This document shows, piece after piece, positions 24,064 to 36,167 of a DNA stretch of 64,000 nucleotides. The notes beneath the pieces were generated by a model that did not search any database, had not been told where the DNA came from, and saw only the letters and a program-made list of their open reading frames with translations. The position numbers were made by a program, and so were the translations under genes. Numbering within the stretch: the stretch's first letter is position 1; each line of letters begins with the position of its first letter. This stretch comes from Fomitopsis serialis (lineage: Eukaryota; Basidiomycota; Agaricomycetes; Polyporales; Fomitopsidaceae): assembly GCF_022376445.1 (NCBI RefSeq), contig NW_025954961.1, positions 496,001 through 560,000 of the forward strand. Direction: 5' to 3'.

Positions 24064-25089
24064 ATGCCGCCACACAGGAATATGGGCTGGAGGAAACCCG
24101 TCCCCAAGTTCATCCCTGAGACTGTTCCTCTCTCTCGGTTCAGTTCCACGTCATTCAAAAGGATGTCCTTCTCCCAGCTCAATAAGGACATGCCGCCGGT
24201 GAGTAAATCGCTTCCTCGCAGTCGCCTTCACAATGCTCATTATGAACGGTTGAATGGGAAATTAGTTACCGGATAATGGGCTGCTCAAGCTGGGAAGCTC
24301 TCTGAGCAAAGCAAAGCGTCAAGGTTTCGTCCTCAACGACCAGATCGACCCACGGTGGTACGAGCAGTATCGATCACACCCAGTGTCATTCCCTACTGTA
24401 GAGGAGCAACCTTCCAGGTAGATCATACATGCCCCGTGCTTGTCGAATACAGCGCTCATACAGTTCCATGGATCAGCATGACCTCTGTTCCCTCCTCTCA
24501 ACGTCTAGCACGCAAGAACGGAGCGAGACAACACACAGCACGCCTCGAGTTGTGCGACACAAGCGTTCCGAGTTGCCTCAAGTATGCCAGCAGCTTCCTG
24601 TCCCGTCGCCATGTTCCGTTGACCACATCGCCGATCAGCACTATCGACCACCGACTCCGCCCTTGAGACGGGAGCACCCCGAGCGCCGGCCACGTTCCGG
24701 CTACAGGGTAGCACAGCAAGCAGAGCAACGGGTAGGTACTGACGCCCTCTGCTTGCCGTCATGGTCTCACTTTCCGCCAGCTACCACACGACAGCCACGA
24801 CGAGCCCACGGCAAAAATAGAGACCTTCATACAGTCGTCCGCATTCCCTACCCCTATGATTCAGGTTCTCCCCCCAATGCGCACGCCCAAACCGTTTCGA
24901 AATGCACACACCCATTCCCGTCCGGCTGGAGCTTCGAGAGCTAGCAGCCTTCACTCAAGATCCATGTCCTCGACGTCCTCGGCGCTGCGCGCCAAACGGC
25001 ATGGCGGCCAAGGCATCGTTACTATCTGGGCAGACGTGAAAACCCTGGGGATCCAGTTCCGTCTTAGGTTTCACCACCTCTTCCGCTGA
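24064..25089 (+). CDS. Unknown Ser/Pro/Arg-rich protein
   Basis: I do not recognise it. Exons 24064-24198, 24266-24417, 24464-24731 and 24781-25089 splice in frame to 287 residues, each with GT..AG ends. The N-terminus MPPHRNMGWRKPVPKF is basic. A short ordered-looking block, GFVLNDQIDPRWYEQYRSHP, follows. The middle and C-terminal parts are rich in Ser, Pro, Arg and His and probably disordered (RPPTPPLRREHPERRPRSGY; SRASSLHSRSMSSTSSALRA). No signal peptide, membrane helix or catalytic motif is visible. The TATA box and consistent splicing argue it is a real gene. A regulatory or structural role is only a guess. Confidence 0.65.
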
Positions 25090-25585
25090 GCGGAACTATC
25101 GACTCTCTACTCGTTGTAGCACTATGGCGACACACTATCTTTATTTACTCGGACCTTCATGCCACTCTGACATTTGTACCTATACCATTACCACATCACT
25201 GCATTCTGTGTATGCTATATCGAAGGCTAAGCATTGTAGGTCATTGTATGTACTCCTACGAGATGAATATGAGCCAGTATTTCGCCAGCGTACTCCGGTG
25301 TATGTGAGTGCCGTGGGCGGGGCGGTAAGCCAATCAGCGACAAGCTATCACCACACAGACTACTACGTTCGGCGCGTCCGCGCCTGGCTGCTCCGACCCG
25401 CTGTCGACCCGCCGCGACGACCCACTACCACAATTCTCCTCCTTCCTCGAGGCATGTCTTTCCGCTAGTGCGTTTCCCAATCTGCCCACCTACTCCTACC
25501 ACGTTGGCCCCCACAGCTGGTCTCCGTCACATCTTCGCGCCAAATTGGCAGCTCCGCTCTATTCTCTGCACACTGATACGCTCGT
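25090..25585. other. Intergenic, promoter of the mitochondrial carrier
   Basis: 496 bp with no supported gene. AT-rich near 25120-25250, then C-rich up to the ATG at 25586. Confidence 0.5.
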
Positions 25586-27984
25586 ATGGCGGGCGAGAAC
25601 CGCGGCCCATCTAACCGGGCACTGTACGAAGCCTGCCTCGCCGGCGCACAGGACCACCCCTACATCCCTCGGCTACGCTCTGACCCACCACCCTACCAGT
25701 TCATCCCCCATAGTCTCCAGGAGTTTCGCGCGCAGGAAGGCCCGGATGAGCGGGACAAGCGGCTTCGCGACCTGTGGTCGCGCCTACCACAACGCGACGG
25801 CACCCATCATGAGGACGAAGACTCCGCACAGCTGGGTGCGGGAGTAGATGGGACCACAGCGCTGTCCGACGGCGCACTTACAACGGAGATGGCGAAGCGC
25901 TTGCAGGGGATGTACGAGGCGGAGTTGCGCTCGCAGTGTGGGGCGCATACGAGTGGGTTTCTGCATCGCGGCGTGTCGTGGTCAGAATTCAGGAAGTACG
26001 CGGATTCAAAGGAAACGGGTGTGTGGGGCTCGTCGACTGCGTGTATGCGAGGGCTCATGTCTCGTAGAGCTCTGGCGTATCTTCCACGATGAACTGGACC
26101 TGGACGGCAATGGTCGCCTTGATTCCGAAGAACTCATGGAGGCCTTGCAGAGAGCAGGTGTGTGCTCATTTATTCGCCCTATTCTTACGCTAAGCCAGGG
26201 TCGATACGCAGGCATTGTACTGTCCTCATCAACGCTGGCAGAGCTGATGACATTCATGACGTCCTCCGCGCACTCCCATGCTATCACTTTTCCGGAGTTC
26301 CGAGATTTCCTCCTGCTGATGCCCCGAAAAGCGTCGCCAAAGGAAATATTCCGGTACTACGAGATGCGAAAAGTCACAAGCGACGAGGCTAGAGGGGCTG
26401 CCCGCGTCAATATGGAAGGTGAGCGGTGTCTGCCCCAGCGATCCAATACTCTTGACTGAGGTAGGGGCGCAAGGTGACGTTACTCTCAGCGCCGAAGATA
26501 TGTCCGTCAGCAGAGCGCCGGTTGTACAACAACACCAAGCCAACCCAACAACCGCAGATACCCCATAGATCATACCGTAGACTCCTACGAAGGAGACGAG
26601 GAGGGTGAGGAGGAAGAGTTCGACGAGGTGGACCATCATAGCTGGTTCGAAGGGTCGACCGCCGCAAAATTCCTTCTAGCAGGCGGCGTCGCCGGTGCCG
26701 GTGAGTATCGACAATCCATTCGCTATCTATAGAATCCTCAAACCCTCGACAGTGTCGCGGACATGCACCGCGCCATTCGATCGACTGAAGATCTTCCTCA
26801 TCACGCGGCCACCAGACCTCGGCGGTATCTCCTTGAGCTCGAAGGCACCCGTCCGGGGCGTCCGGGCGATCGGCAGCGCTGTGGCGCGAATATATTCCGA
26901 GGGCGGCGTGCTCGCGTTTTGGACAGGAAACGGGCTCTCTGTCGCGAAGATCTTGCCAGAGTCGGCCATCAAGTTCCTGGCGTATGAGTCCTCCGTTCGT
27001 CCTTGCTTCCTTGTCCTGCTTCAACGACTGACAGATCCAGTCTTGTAGAAACGAATGTTCGCGCAGTACCGCGATCACGTTGACGACCCTAGAGACATTA
27101 GTGGTGTTAGCCGATTCCTGTCTGGAGGGATAGGTGGAATCACCAGTCAACTGAGTGCGTACATATGTAGTTTGGTTGTGTACCGTCATTGATCGACATG
27201 TCGACCCTACAGCCATCTATCCGATAGAAACCCTCAAGGTAGGTTACGGAGTCGGCATAACAGCAACAGCTGTGCTGAAATCAAATGGTAGACCCAAATG
27301 ATGAGCAGTACAGGAGAGACCAGGCGAACACTTGTTAGTGCTGCCAGAACAGTGTGGCAAATGGGCCGCTTTCGAGCATTCTATCGTGGGTTGACGGTAA
27401 GTACGTCGCTTCTGTTTGGTATGAAATCGTGCTGACTATCATCACAGATAGGGCTGGTCGGAGTTTTCCCGTGAGTTTGCTGGGTTTGCGAAAGTAACAA
27501 AGCTCATGATAGCACAGCTATTCTGCCATCGACATGAGCACGTTTGAGGCGCTCAAGCTAGCATACATCCGGTCAACGGGGAAGGAGGAGCCAGGAGTCC
27601 TTGCGCTGCTCTCGTTCGGCAGTGTGTCCGGTAGTATTGGAGCCACGAGCGTGTACCCGTTGAACCTCGTCCGGACGCGATTACAAGCGTCGGGGTCGTC
27701 AGGCCATCCTCAAAGGTATAATGGCATCATGGACGTCGTTCGAGCTACGTATGCGCGGGATGGCTGGCGTGGGTTCTATCGCGGGCTATTACCAACCTTG
27801 GCGAAGGTACGAGACATACTGCCTCCGCTATGCGCACCACGACACTCATGCCGTTTGCTTCAGGTGGTTCCAGCAGTATCAATATCTTACGTCGTGTATG
27901 AATCTAGCAAGCGCAAGTGAGTCCCACTGCATCTCTCTGCTTGCCTAGTCTCTGACAAGACCCGTTGCCAGACTTGGCGTATAA
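25586..27984 (+). CDS. SAL1: Calcium-regulated mitochondrial carrier with EF-hand (SAL1 / SCaMC type)
   Basis: Probable ATP-Mg/phosphate exchanger of the inner mitochondrial membrane, controlled by cytosolic calcium. The N-terminal half contains at least one canonical EF-hand (DLDGNGRLDSEEL) and a second EF-like region around AITFPEFRDFLLLMP. An acidic linker follows. Three carrier repeats then show the signature PxD/ExxK/R: TAPFDRLKIFL, SIYPIETLKTQM and SVYPLNLVRTRL. Repeat ends such as GVLAFWTGNGLSVAKILPES and GWRGFYRGLLPTLAKV are typical. Splicing AAG CGC AA to A CTT GGC GTA TAA ends the protein KRKLGV, a common carrier terminus. About ten introns. Substrate is inferred from the EF-hand plus carrier architecture. 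Confidence 0.92.
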
Positions 27985-28400
27985 TCGTCGACTACCTTAC
28001 GCGTCACTCCTTCTCGGGACAGTCTATCGTTCTCATCGTTCTCGCATTGCTGCACTGTATCTACTATCGCACGTAAGTCCAGGATGTGGGTGGATAACAT
28101 TCCGCATAGTTCGCTCATATCACCATAGTCAATAATTATTGCTAGAGCTGAATTGATCGAAATATGATTCCTGTGGGCCTTCATGAGTCTTTTGAATGAT
28201 AGACAGGGTGAGGGTGCTTGCCGAGGCCACTGAGGCCTGTAGCATGACATCGTAGCTTGCTTTGGCTTGCATGAGCCGCCGCCGCCGGAATCACTCTCAA
28301 GCTAGGCATATGCTTAGCTAATCGACGCTGGTGCAGACGTCATCATCGTATGTACGCTTTCTTCAAGCAAGCCTTCGTACAGCTTTGAACATCTGCCACC
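27985..28400. other. Intergenic, no supported gene
   Basis: 416 bp between the carrier stop and the next start. AT-rich around 28110-28160. No open frame with support on either strand. Confidence 0.5.
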
Positions 28401-28921
28401 ATGGATTATCGTCCGCGATACTCTCAGCCCTTCACGTTGCAAGAGGCCGTGGGGTTGGATGTTTCCGTGATAACGGAAGGTTGAGCTGCAGTCTTTCCGA
28501 GGCCTGGACATACGAAATAATGATGTTCATTCCAGAAATAGCTCGTCTCCAGCACTCCTTACAGCACCTAAGAAGGACGCAAACCGAGCTGAAAGTGGTC
28601 TCCGATGAAGCTCCCGATCCTGAGTTCACCAAAGCGATTGAGGAAAATGACCTAGTCATGTCAGTCTGGTGTCCTTGGTGTGCAAGCACCCGCTGACGTA
28701 TGCACAGCGGCTCGCAGGAAGAGAGAGTCAGCATTCTCAAGATGGCGTTGACCGAGAAGGGTGTCCTCATGGGTAGTCATTACGATGACATTCCTCCCCA
28801 TACGGCTGGTAACGACGACGCGGCCCAGCAGGCGTGGGGGCAGCCGTCGACCTCGCCGACACCAACGGCGGTCACAGGTAACCAGTCCGCTGAGGCAGCG
28901 GAAGGCGGTGTTTTCTTGTGA
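28401..28921 (+). CDS. Small Tma17-like protein (proteasome-assembly chaperone type)
   Basis: Exons 28401-28479, 28536-28659 and 28708-28921 give 138 residues in frame, in a CCACCATGG start context. The helical core reads EEIARLQHSLQHLRRTQTEL, FTKAIEENDLVIGSQEERVS and LKMALTEKG, then a Thr/Pro/Ala-rich tail ending GGVFL. The spacing of a helix ending in HLxRTQxEL, an ENDxVI segment and a short hydrophobic C-terminus resembles yeast Tma17/Adc17, a ribosome-associated factor that helps assemble the proteasome base. Sequence identity across the family is low, so this is a pattern match. A generic prefoldin-like coiled coil is the alternative. Confidence 0.7.
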
Positions 28922-29244
28922 TGCAACCGAAACAATCAGAACATCGACTTATGTATATAGCGGATACGATTCGTTGTGACTGAATCATGGGAAGAATGCA
29001 TTGTATGATACAGAAGAGATGACAGTGGAGTTTCGGTAGCTACTGCGCGGAGAACATGTATCATATTATGGTTTGTCTTTTCCCCGAGGCCGTGCGAGAG
29101 TACAGAAGTGTTGCACAAGAACTACCAGGGCAAGTGCCAAGTCGAGGATGGAGTCTCCTCCAGAGATGAGTTGCCTGAGCCAGACCTAAGAGCAACTAGA
29201 ACCACAGTATAGCCAGCCGGAGTAGCCAGAGGATCGATAGCTGT
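28922..29244. other. Convergent 3' intergenic gap
   Basis: 323 bp between two stop codons facing each other; AT-rich in its first half. Nothing else seen. Confidence 0.5.
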
Positions 29245-32200
29245 TCAACGCCGCTTACGCGATTTAGCCTTCGAAGTAGAGGTCGGGATCGGGAGCTGGA
29301 CATTGTTAACGCGAACAAGTAGGTGGGTGGCCTCCTGTTCCACGTACCTTGTTAGTGGATGCTCCGCTTGCCCGTTCGTCGGCAATACGTGCGGATGTCC
29401 TCTGTCAACAATGAGCCATCGTTTCGATGTCATGGCAAGTCAGAAACGGACCAAACGTTTCAGTGGTGGCTTCGACACGGTCACACTCTCGGCGGATCTG
29501 CGTGGCGACTCGATCGTGTCTCTCTTCCGCAAGACTGTAGCAAGTGGTACATCGAACTCGGCGATCTCGTCAGACGAGGCCATGGCAAGTCTACCGAAGG
29601 CGGGCTTTGCAGGAGCTGAATGACCTATGGGATCGAGCGCAGGGATGCGGTTGGCAGCTGGCGTCTTCGGTGCCTTAGTCGCGCTTTTCCCTTGTTCATT
29701 GATATCTTTGACTTGCACTGGTGTCACTTGCAATGGTCCTGTAGACACAGCAAGTATAGGTCGTATGGGGACGCGAGATGGTGCTGGTGTCGACTTCGCG
29801 GTGACCGGGTTATCCACGTTTGTCGACTCCTTCTGTGTTCATCACGATCCAATGACACGTCCAGATATAGAACTTACTGGAATGTCTCTATCCGGTGCTT
29901 GAGAACCAGAGTTAGGTGGGGAGCTACTGGGATCGGACGATGTCCACGCTGCGGGATTGATCATCGACCTGTTCTCTGTTGCTGGCGGCGCCATCTTCGC
30001 TTGCGCCTACAAGGAATCCAGACTCGCCACAGTACTTGTCAAAGATGACTTACTTGGGCCTTGAGGAGCTTAGCCACGCTAGACTCGAGGAGATGCACTT
30101 TGGCGCGCAACTCCTTGATAGTGTTGTCGCGCTGACCGAAATGAGTTCTCATCCACTCTTTTTGCGTGAGATGTAGCGCTCAAACTCACGCGGCGTAGGT
30201 CATTACCCTTTGCAATGAGTTCCTGTTCATGAATGGCCTGGGACGTTTGCACGAGGGTGTTGATGAACGTCTGCTCCTCCTCGTTCTACCAGTAGTCAGT
30301 GGATAACAATAATTGAACACATGAAAGCAAAACGTACCAGATCTCCTCGTTTGTAGCGTATGTCAATTGTCTTAGCCCGTTCAAGGTGTTTATGCCGCTC
30401 TGCTTCTAGGTTCTGGATGTGGAGCTTTAGGGCAGTCACCTCCATCGTAAGAGTTGGATCAGGGAGCAATGCCTCGTTCAGTCTTTCGCGAATACTCTGA
30501 GCCTCTGTGGTGGTGAGGTCCAGTTTCTCTTGAAGCGATTGTACCATAACACGAGACGCCGCGAGGTCGTACTCTGCGCGGCTAGCTCGTTTCTCTTCAG
30601 CGTCCTCGCGAGAACGATGTAGCTCTTCTTGCTTCTTGAGTCTCTCTTCGTAATCCTTCGCCATCACTGATAACTCTCCTTCTTGACCTTTGATCTTGAG
30701 GTCTAACTGGCTGGCGATGTTCTGCAATTGGGCATTCTGCTCCTTCAGCAGTGCAATCTCGCATTTTAGATCCCCAGTTGCAGATTCAAAGGCTCGCTGC
30801 CCGCCCAATGAGAAGTTAGTGGCGACAAAGGATGATACTAGACATACCGCATGAGTAGCTTCGCTAGTGATCAAGCGTTCCTGCATTCGCTCTGAGGACA
30901 GAATGTGGAGCTTCGCGGGTCTCTACTGACCTGCAAGTCCCCATTATGTTCCCGGGTAACTGTGAGGGTTATCGACTGCTCTTCGAAACGTTCTTCGAGG
31001 ATCTATGCGGGGTTAGCCAGCTCAGCAGTAACAATCGCGAGAGAAAGGATCACCTGGCAACGGGTGTTCGCATCATGCAGTCTGAGACAAAAATGATTAT
31101 GAAACCAGCTGCATGTAATGGTTCGTACATACTTCTCATTGCGGAGGTCTGATTCCTTCTTGACGGCGTCGAGTGCCTCTTCAACAGTAGCAGACCTCTG
31201 AAGCGTTTGCTGGAGCTCCAAATTGCGGCATTCGGCCTCTTTGACTGCTGCGGTCTCACGCGCCTTGTACTCTCGCAGCTCGCCTGTAAGTTCTCTGATC
31301 TTCTCATTGTCGTTGGCCATGCGTGACTCGAGGTCCACAAGTCTAAAGCATAACTCATCAGACAACCACTTATACTCCAACATCCGGGCCCACCTGGACC
31401 TCAGTTCCTCTGCAAGTTCCCCCCTTGACTTGAGAGATACCTCGAGTGTATTGATACATAGGTCCTTCTCGGAGATGAGCTTGCGAATGCCGTCCACTCT
31501 GAGGATAATGCTCGATGTCGCTCTTCACGAAAGGAAGGTTGGAACGCTACGTACTCTTCGGCGATTCGCTCTAGCGATTCGATCTTAGCTTCCATTTCCG
31601 AGATTTGGTGTACAAGACTATCATTGCTGCATTCAAGAACAGTCAGCAACTGAAATGAGCGCGCGGTGGATTCACTCACTGATGCTTGACCATACGCAAC
31701 TCCCCTAATTCGGAGTCCTTTGCTTCAAGCACTACAGTCAATTCACTAATGCTGAAAGCACACCCTCCGACGTAAGCAAAGGAAATCATGTCTGCACGAA
31801 CATACCGTTCATTGGAGGCACACAGCTTTGCATCCGCCTCGGCAGCAATCGACAGAATATCATACAGCTCCTGCTGTTGCTTCTTCATCGCCTCCGCTAG
31901 ATCGGTCAGTTGTTCGCCTGAGCGAGCGGCGTTCAATGGAGACACGCAAACAACATGATGAATGACATGCCTGCATTGCTCAGACTCCTCGAGGATTCTT
32001 GTAGCGCAGCACGGTCCATAACTTGTGCGTTCTCCAGTCCCGTTACACGGTTCCTCGCGTCCACGAGTTCCGCGCCTACACAGGACAGCTTGTCACGCAG
32101 CATATCCGTAACCTCTTGAGCTGAGTCATCAAAAGCGAAGCTATTAGAGAAACCGTCGACATGTATTCATTCTTCACTCACACTTTTGACATTCGAGCTG

Positions 32201-33521
32201 TAGCGTGTCCACGAGTTGGCGAGTTTCGGAACTCTTGACAGGGATTCCATCCTCATCTAGGAACGGCTCGATACCTACAACCTGTCAGATCGACGAAACA
32301 TAACACAGCCATAGATCTACTTCTCATGGCCTCGGATACAGTTTCACGCATCTCTTGGATATCTGGCAGTGTGCTCTGTGCTTTCGCTACCACCTCGAAT
32401 GATGACTGTGACCTAATCTTCAGTTCGTTCATGACATCCTCTAGATTGCTCAGGCTACGCATATATGTGAACAAATTACAGCCTAGGGTGACTGTCGACG
32501 TACCTCTTGGAACTTTTCTCAAGGCTCTGCTTTGCGGCGTCTTTGACCGACTGTAGACGCTTGAGTGCCTCTTCTTTCTCTCCCTTCACATTATCGAGCT
32601 GCGACTGGAGGAAAGCTATCTCCCGGCGCTGGACGGCGAAATGACCACCAGGTACAGAAAGTTGTTGTAGACTTCTCGCTTACCTGTTCTTCAATCGCGT
32701 ACTTCGCATTCCTCAGATCAGTTGCTCCACGCATCATGATTGACGATATATCTTCATCTTGCCTCCCGACCATAGAACTGACCACGGACGCACTCCGAGA
32801 GTAGCCTGGTGTCATGTAGTCCGCGCGAGGTCCCATCTGACTGGGGTTCGCCGCAGCGGTACTGTTATCAACCGATTGGAATTCGCTGGCTTGTAGAGAC
32901 GTTGCGGCGTGGAACATTGGAGGAGATACTTGCTGGGGAGCCTCTGACCATCCGCATACGCATGTTATCCCTGTGTTGCACTCCTTGAAATCATTACCAC
33001 TCACCGACATCATTCGCATCGAGCCGCTGATGCAGACTCCTGCCCGTTCTTTTCAGAGTCATAGAGCGAGGCGTCGACGTTGTAGCTGTGCTGCGAAAGA
33101 GATTGCTCAGCGCAGGTGGAGACCGGGGACGCTCAGTATCGGTGAATGCGCTGTTCGAGAATAGCTTGTCCCCTCCGTCGTGACGATGCCATGCTGGAGG
33201 TCTACATGCGCGCTCTTTCTAGGCAGATTGATTGTGCTCATCAACGGCTTGTCCGGTCGAGTAGACGTGGGTTTGGGACCGAAGATGAGACGGCTCCTCT
33301 GTGAGTCTGCGTTTCGAGCTTTCTGGACTGGATCAAGTGACTGCTTTCGCCTGAGGCCCCCTTCATCATCGAGCTGGTCAAAGACATTGAATCTCTGACT
33401 GACATATGTAGATAGATGGTACACATACTGCGAGGGAGAACCCTTGTGGTCTGAACTTCGGCTGGTCCGGGGAAACAGGCGACGGAAGGAACGCGGAGTC
33501 CTGACCGAAATCCTCCGCCAT
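29245..33521 (-). CDS. Large coiled-coil protein of unknown function
   Basis: Start MAEDFGQDSAFLPSPVSPDQ at 33521 is followed by a Ser/Pro/Arg-rich head (FNVFDQLDDEGGLRRKQS). Many short exons then encode heptad-rich helix: DLVEDVMNEL-like and ITSQLDLKIKGQEGELSVMA-type segments between about 32500 and 30300, rich in Glu, Lys, Leu and Gln. The tail is basic and disordered. Three last exons join as PLKRL / RTSARIADERASGASTNK / LPIPTSTSKAKSRKRR and stop at 29245. Estimated length is 950-1050 residues. Membrane helices and enzymatic motifs are absent. The form (phosphosite-like head, long rod, basic tail) fits a cytoskeletal, spindle-pole or chromosome-axis protein, but I cannot name it. Most internal exon borders are approximate. 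Confidence 0.75.
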
Positions 33522-34222
33522 AGTGAGTATATGCGCGAAATACTGGACACGAGCAAGATGGAGGTGCAGGATCCCAAGAACCAAGAAGGGACTGGGAAGG
33601 TTGAGAGTCCTACTAAGTACCAAGAACAGCTGGTATGATACGGTCGAGGACAGAGTGCCCGCGGGCGTCCCGGGGACGCGTCGATGACGCGCTCACGTGC
33701 CCTTCATATCATATTCAAGTTCTGTCGTCTCGCGGCTCTCGCCCCGTCTTATTCATATTCAGGGCGTTGAGGTACAAATGCAACTTTGGCCGTATGAATC
33801 ATAAGTGTAAATCTCCAGACCGAGATGATTGCGAGGGATGAAAGCATCAGCAACCGGCCAGAACACCTCCTTTGACGTTAGGTGGGCGCTATGCAAGTGC
33901 CGATTGACCCGCCGGTAAAGCATCCTTTTCATTATTGTCAAGTACTAGCAAAGGAAAGTTGATCTTCCTTTGCTTTCGTTACATACCCCAACGAGCTGCA
34001 GAGACTGACCTGCCCAGTGCGGCACGAATACAGGACCTGCCATAGTGGGACACCGTAACCAATGTCGTCAGATCTCGCCCGATTGGAACCGGCCTCGGCG
34101 CGCTCGCGGCCTCGTGGCAACCTCCTTCAACGCAGCCACCGAGCTTCATCTCTAGACTCTGGCCCGCGACGGCGTCGGCCTTGTATCTCATCTGCTCTGA
34201 CGATTCACCTGACGCGGTATTG
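33522..34222. promoter_or_regulatory. Shared promoter region, coiled-coil gene / CK2 beta, with an MCB-like site
   Basis: 701 bp between divergent genes. ACGCGT at 33676-33681 sits in a GC-rich block followed by GACGCG and CACGTG. In other fungi ACGCGT is the MBF cell-cycle box; its use here is inferred. The 5' part of CK2 beta may extend back into 34062-34222. Confidence 0.45.
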
Positions 34223-35813
34223 ATGTCCCGGAAAGGCCTGATGGACGCAATCGAGCAGCCGGCGTATGCGGAGGAAGAGCTGGTCAGTGGGGAGGGTGAC
34301 GAAGTCATGGAGGACGTCGACGACCAGGAAGAGGGCTACAGTGCGTGCATCGCCCACAACTATCTACAGGACATTTAATTATGTCTTGTAAATTTCTACG
34401 TGACTTTGTCTGTTGCGATCGTCCGTAGGCTCATCAACTCCAACATCAACCCTAACGTGGATCAGCTGGTTTTGCTCCCTGCCGGGACACGAATACTTTT
34501 CCGAAGTAGCCGAGGATTTTATCGAGGACGACTTCAATCTGACAGGCTTGAACACCATGGTGCCATTTTGGAAAGAGGCGATGGAGATGGTCCTCGATGT
34601 CGAGGCGGGTGAGTACAACGTCAGCTTCCTGCGGTCTTTGTCTCACGGCTGTTGAAAACCCGGTCCCTAGATGAGGACGCGTCCAAAATACCAGACGTTT
34701 CCATCGTAGAGGCGTCCGCAGAATTGCTCTACGGTCTCGTACACCAACGATACATACTTACGCGTGCAGGGCTACAAGCGATGGTAAGGGGTTCACTCAC
34801 GCGTCTCGCTAACCGTTTCTTCATCACAATGACAACTCTAGGTGGATAAATACGAGGCAGGGACATTCGGTTCTTGTCCACGCGTTATGTGCAAGGGCAC
34901 CAACGTCGTCCCCTGTGGTCGCTCCGACATGCCCGGGATCGACACCGTGAAGCTCTTCTGCCCGAACTGCAATGATCTCTATACCCCTCCCAGCAGCCGA
35001 TTCCAAGGCGTCGACGGTGAGTTGCAGCGAATCGCACGCATGCCCCAATGAGCCACTGACTCGCGCGGCGCGTCCAGGCGCCTTCTTCGGTACAACCTTC
35101 GCGCATCTGTTCTTCCAGAGCTACCGCGAGCTCGCACCAGCTCCATTCTACAGACCGCATTCCCCCAGCAGTTCCTCCGGATCCCCGCACTCCTCTGGCA
35201 GCTCGCCCCGCCAATCCCCCGTCTTCGTTAATCCCAACCCCAACGGCGGCCAGAAGCGTGCCGCTGGCAAGGTCTATGTTCCTAAGATCTATGGTTTCAA
35301 AATCAGCGACCGAGCGAAGAGTGGGCCGAGGATGCAGTGGATGCGTATGAGGCCCTGGAGTCCTGAGGAACTGGACGAAGTTGACTGGAGAGGGAAGTGG
35401 ATCGATGACGAGGAGGACTATGGGGAGGAGGAGGACGATGTTGACGAGGATAGGCCTATGGAGGACTTTGATCCTGTGAGTAGCTATATACGGAGCCTCC
35501 CCCCTCCATGACCTGTACTGACGCAAAAGTACAGGACATGGGAGAGGGCGATGAGGACGAGGATGAAGAGGAGGAGGACGAGGATCAGCCACAGTCGTCA
35601 CAGAAGGGCAAGCGCGTGGTACACTCGGCCTCCGCGCCGTCATTGAGACCCGCGCTTCCCGACGCGACCTCTGCATCCCCGAGGCCGAGCGCGCCACCAC
35701 AACCTCCGCAGGAGGATCTCCGATACGCGTCCCGGGACCAGAGTCATGGATCCGGCTCGAAGGTTAGAGTTGTGCGGCAGTGGGCGCCGCGGGGGACCAC
35801 TGCACAGGCCTGA
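34223..35813 (+). CDS. CKB1: Casein kinase II regulatory (beta) subunit
   Basis: Beta dimer of protein kinase CK2. The proposed start (MSRKGLMDAIEQPAYAEEEL) leads through an acidic stretch (GEGDEVMEDVDDQEEGY) to the conserved core STLTWISWFCSLPGHEYFSE, FIEDDFNLTGLNTMVPFWKE and LYGLVHQRYILTRAGLQAM. The zinc site is CPRVMC and FCPNC, followed by DLYTPPSSRFQGVDGAFFGT. A Ser-rich insert (SSSGSPHSSGSSPRQSP) precedes VPKIYGFKISDRAK. The C-terminus is long: an extremely acidic run around 35410-35580, then a Ser/Pro tail. Fungal beta subunits often carry such tails, and they are much longer than in animals. An alternative ATG at 34062 is out of frame with the core, so the start is uncertain. Confidence 0.93.
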
Positions 35814-36167
35814 ACACTTCAATACGGTAGATAGAGTGCAGCTTTGTCTTTAGTTTATTAGCGTGCAATGGTGTCGAAGCCTCTGCTTTCTGTCCCTCAT
35901 AAATGCCTTCAAGTGCGTACTCTTCTGGCTGTTCCTGGACTTCTTCATCGAGATGTATTCATTTTCCCGGGAGAAAGAATACGTTTCAACCAAGTTTCAA
36001 TAGCAAAAGATCACTAAATAATGACTGTGGGAATCGCGGCTGAGCGTGGGCAAGCAACTATATAGTTCCAAAGCCACAATATTCCTATCACGTGGACAAG
36101 AAACGGACAGAGCTCTACCGCAAGTAGTGGCGAAGCGACCTTCAACGACCCTCAAGACATCAAGAAA
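35814..36167. promoter_or_regulatory. Promoter region of eL36
   Basis: 354 bp of mostly AT-rich sequence ending in AAGAAAATGG at the ribosomal-protein start. No gene seen. Confidence 0.45.

Noticed and set aside
23613..24191. 192-codon minus-strand frame after Argonaute
   Set aside because: Overlaps the TATA box and first exon of the spliced plus-strand gene and has no domain likeness.
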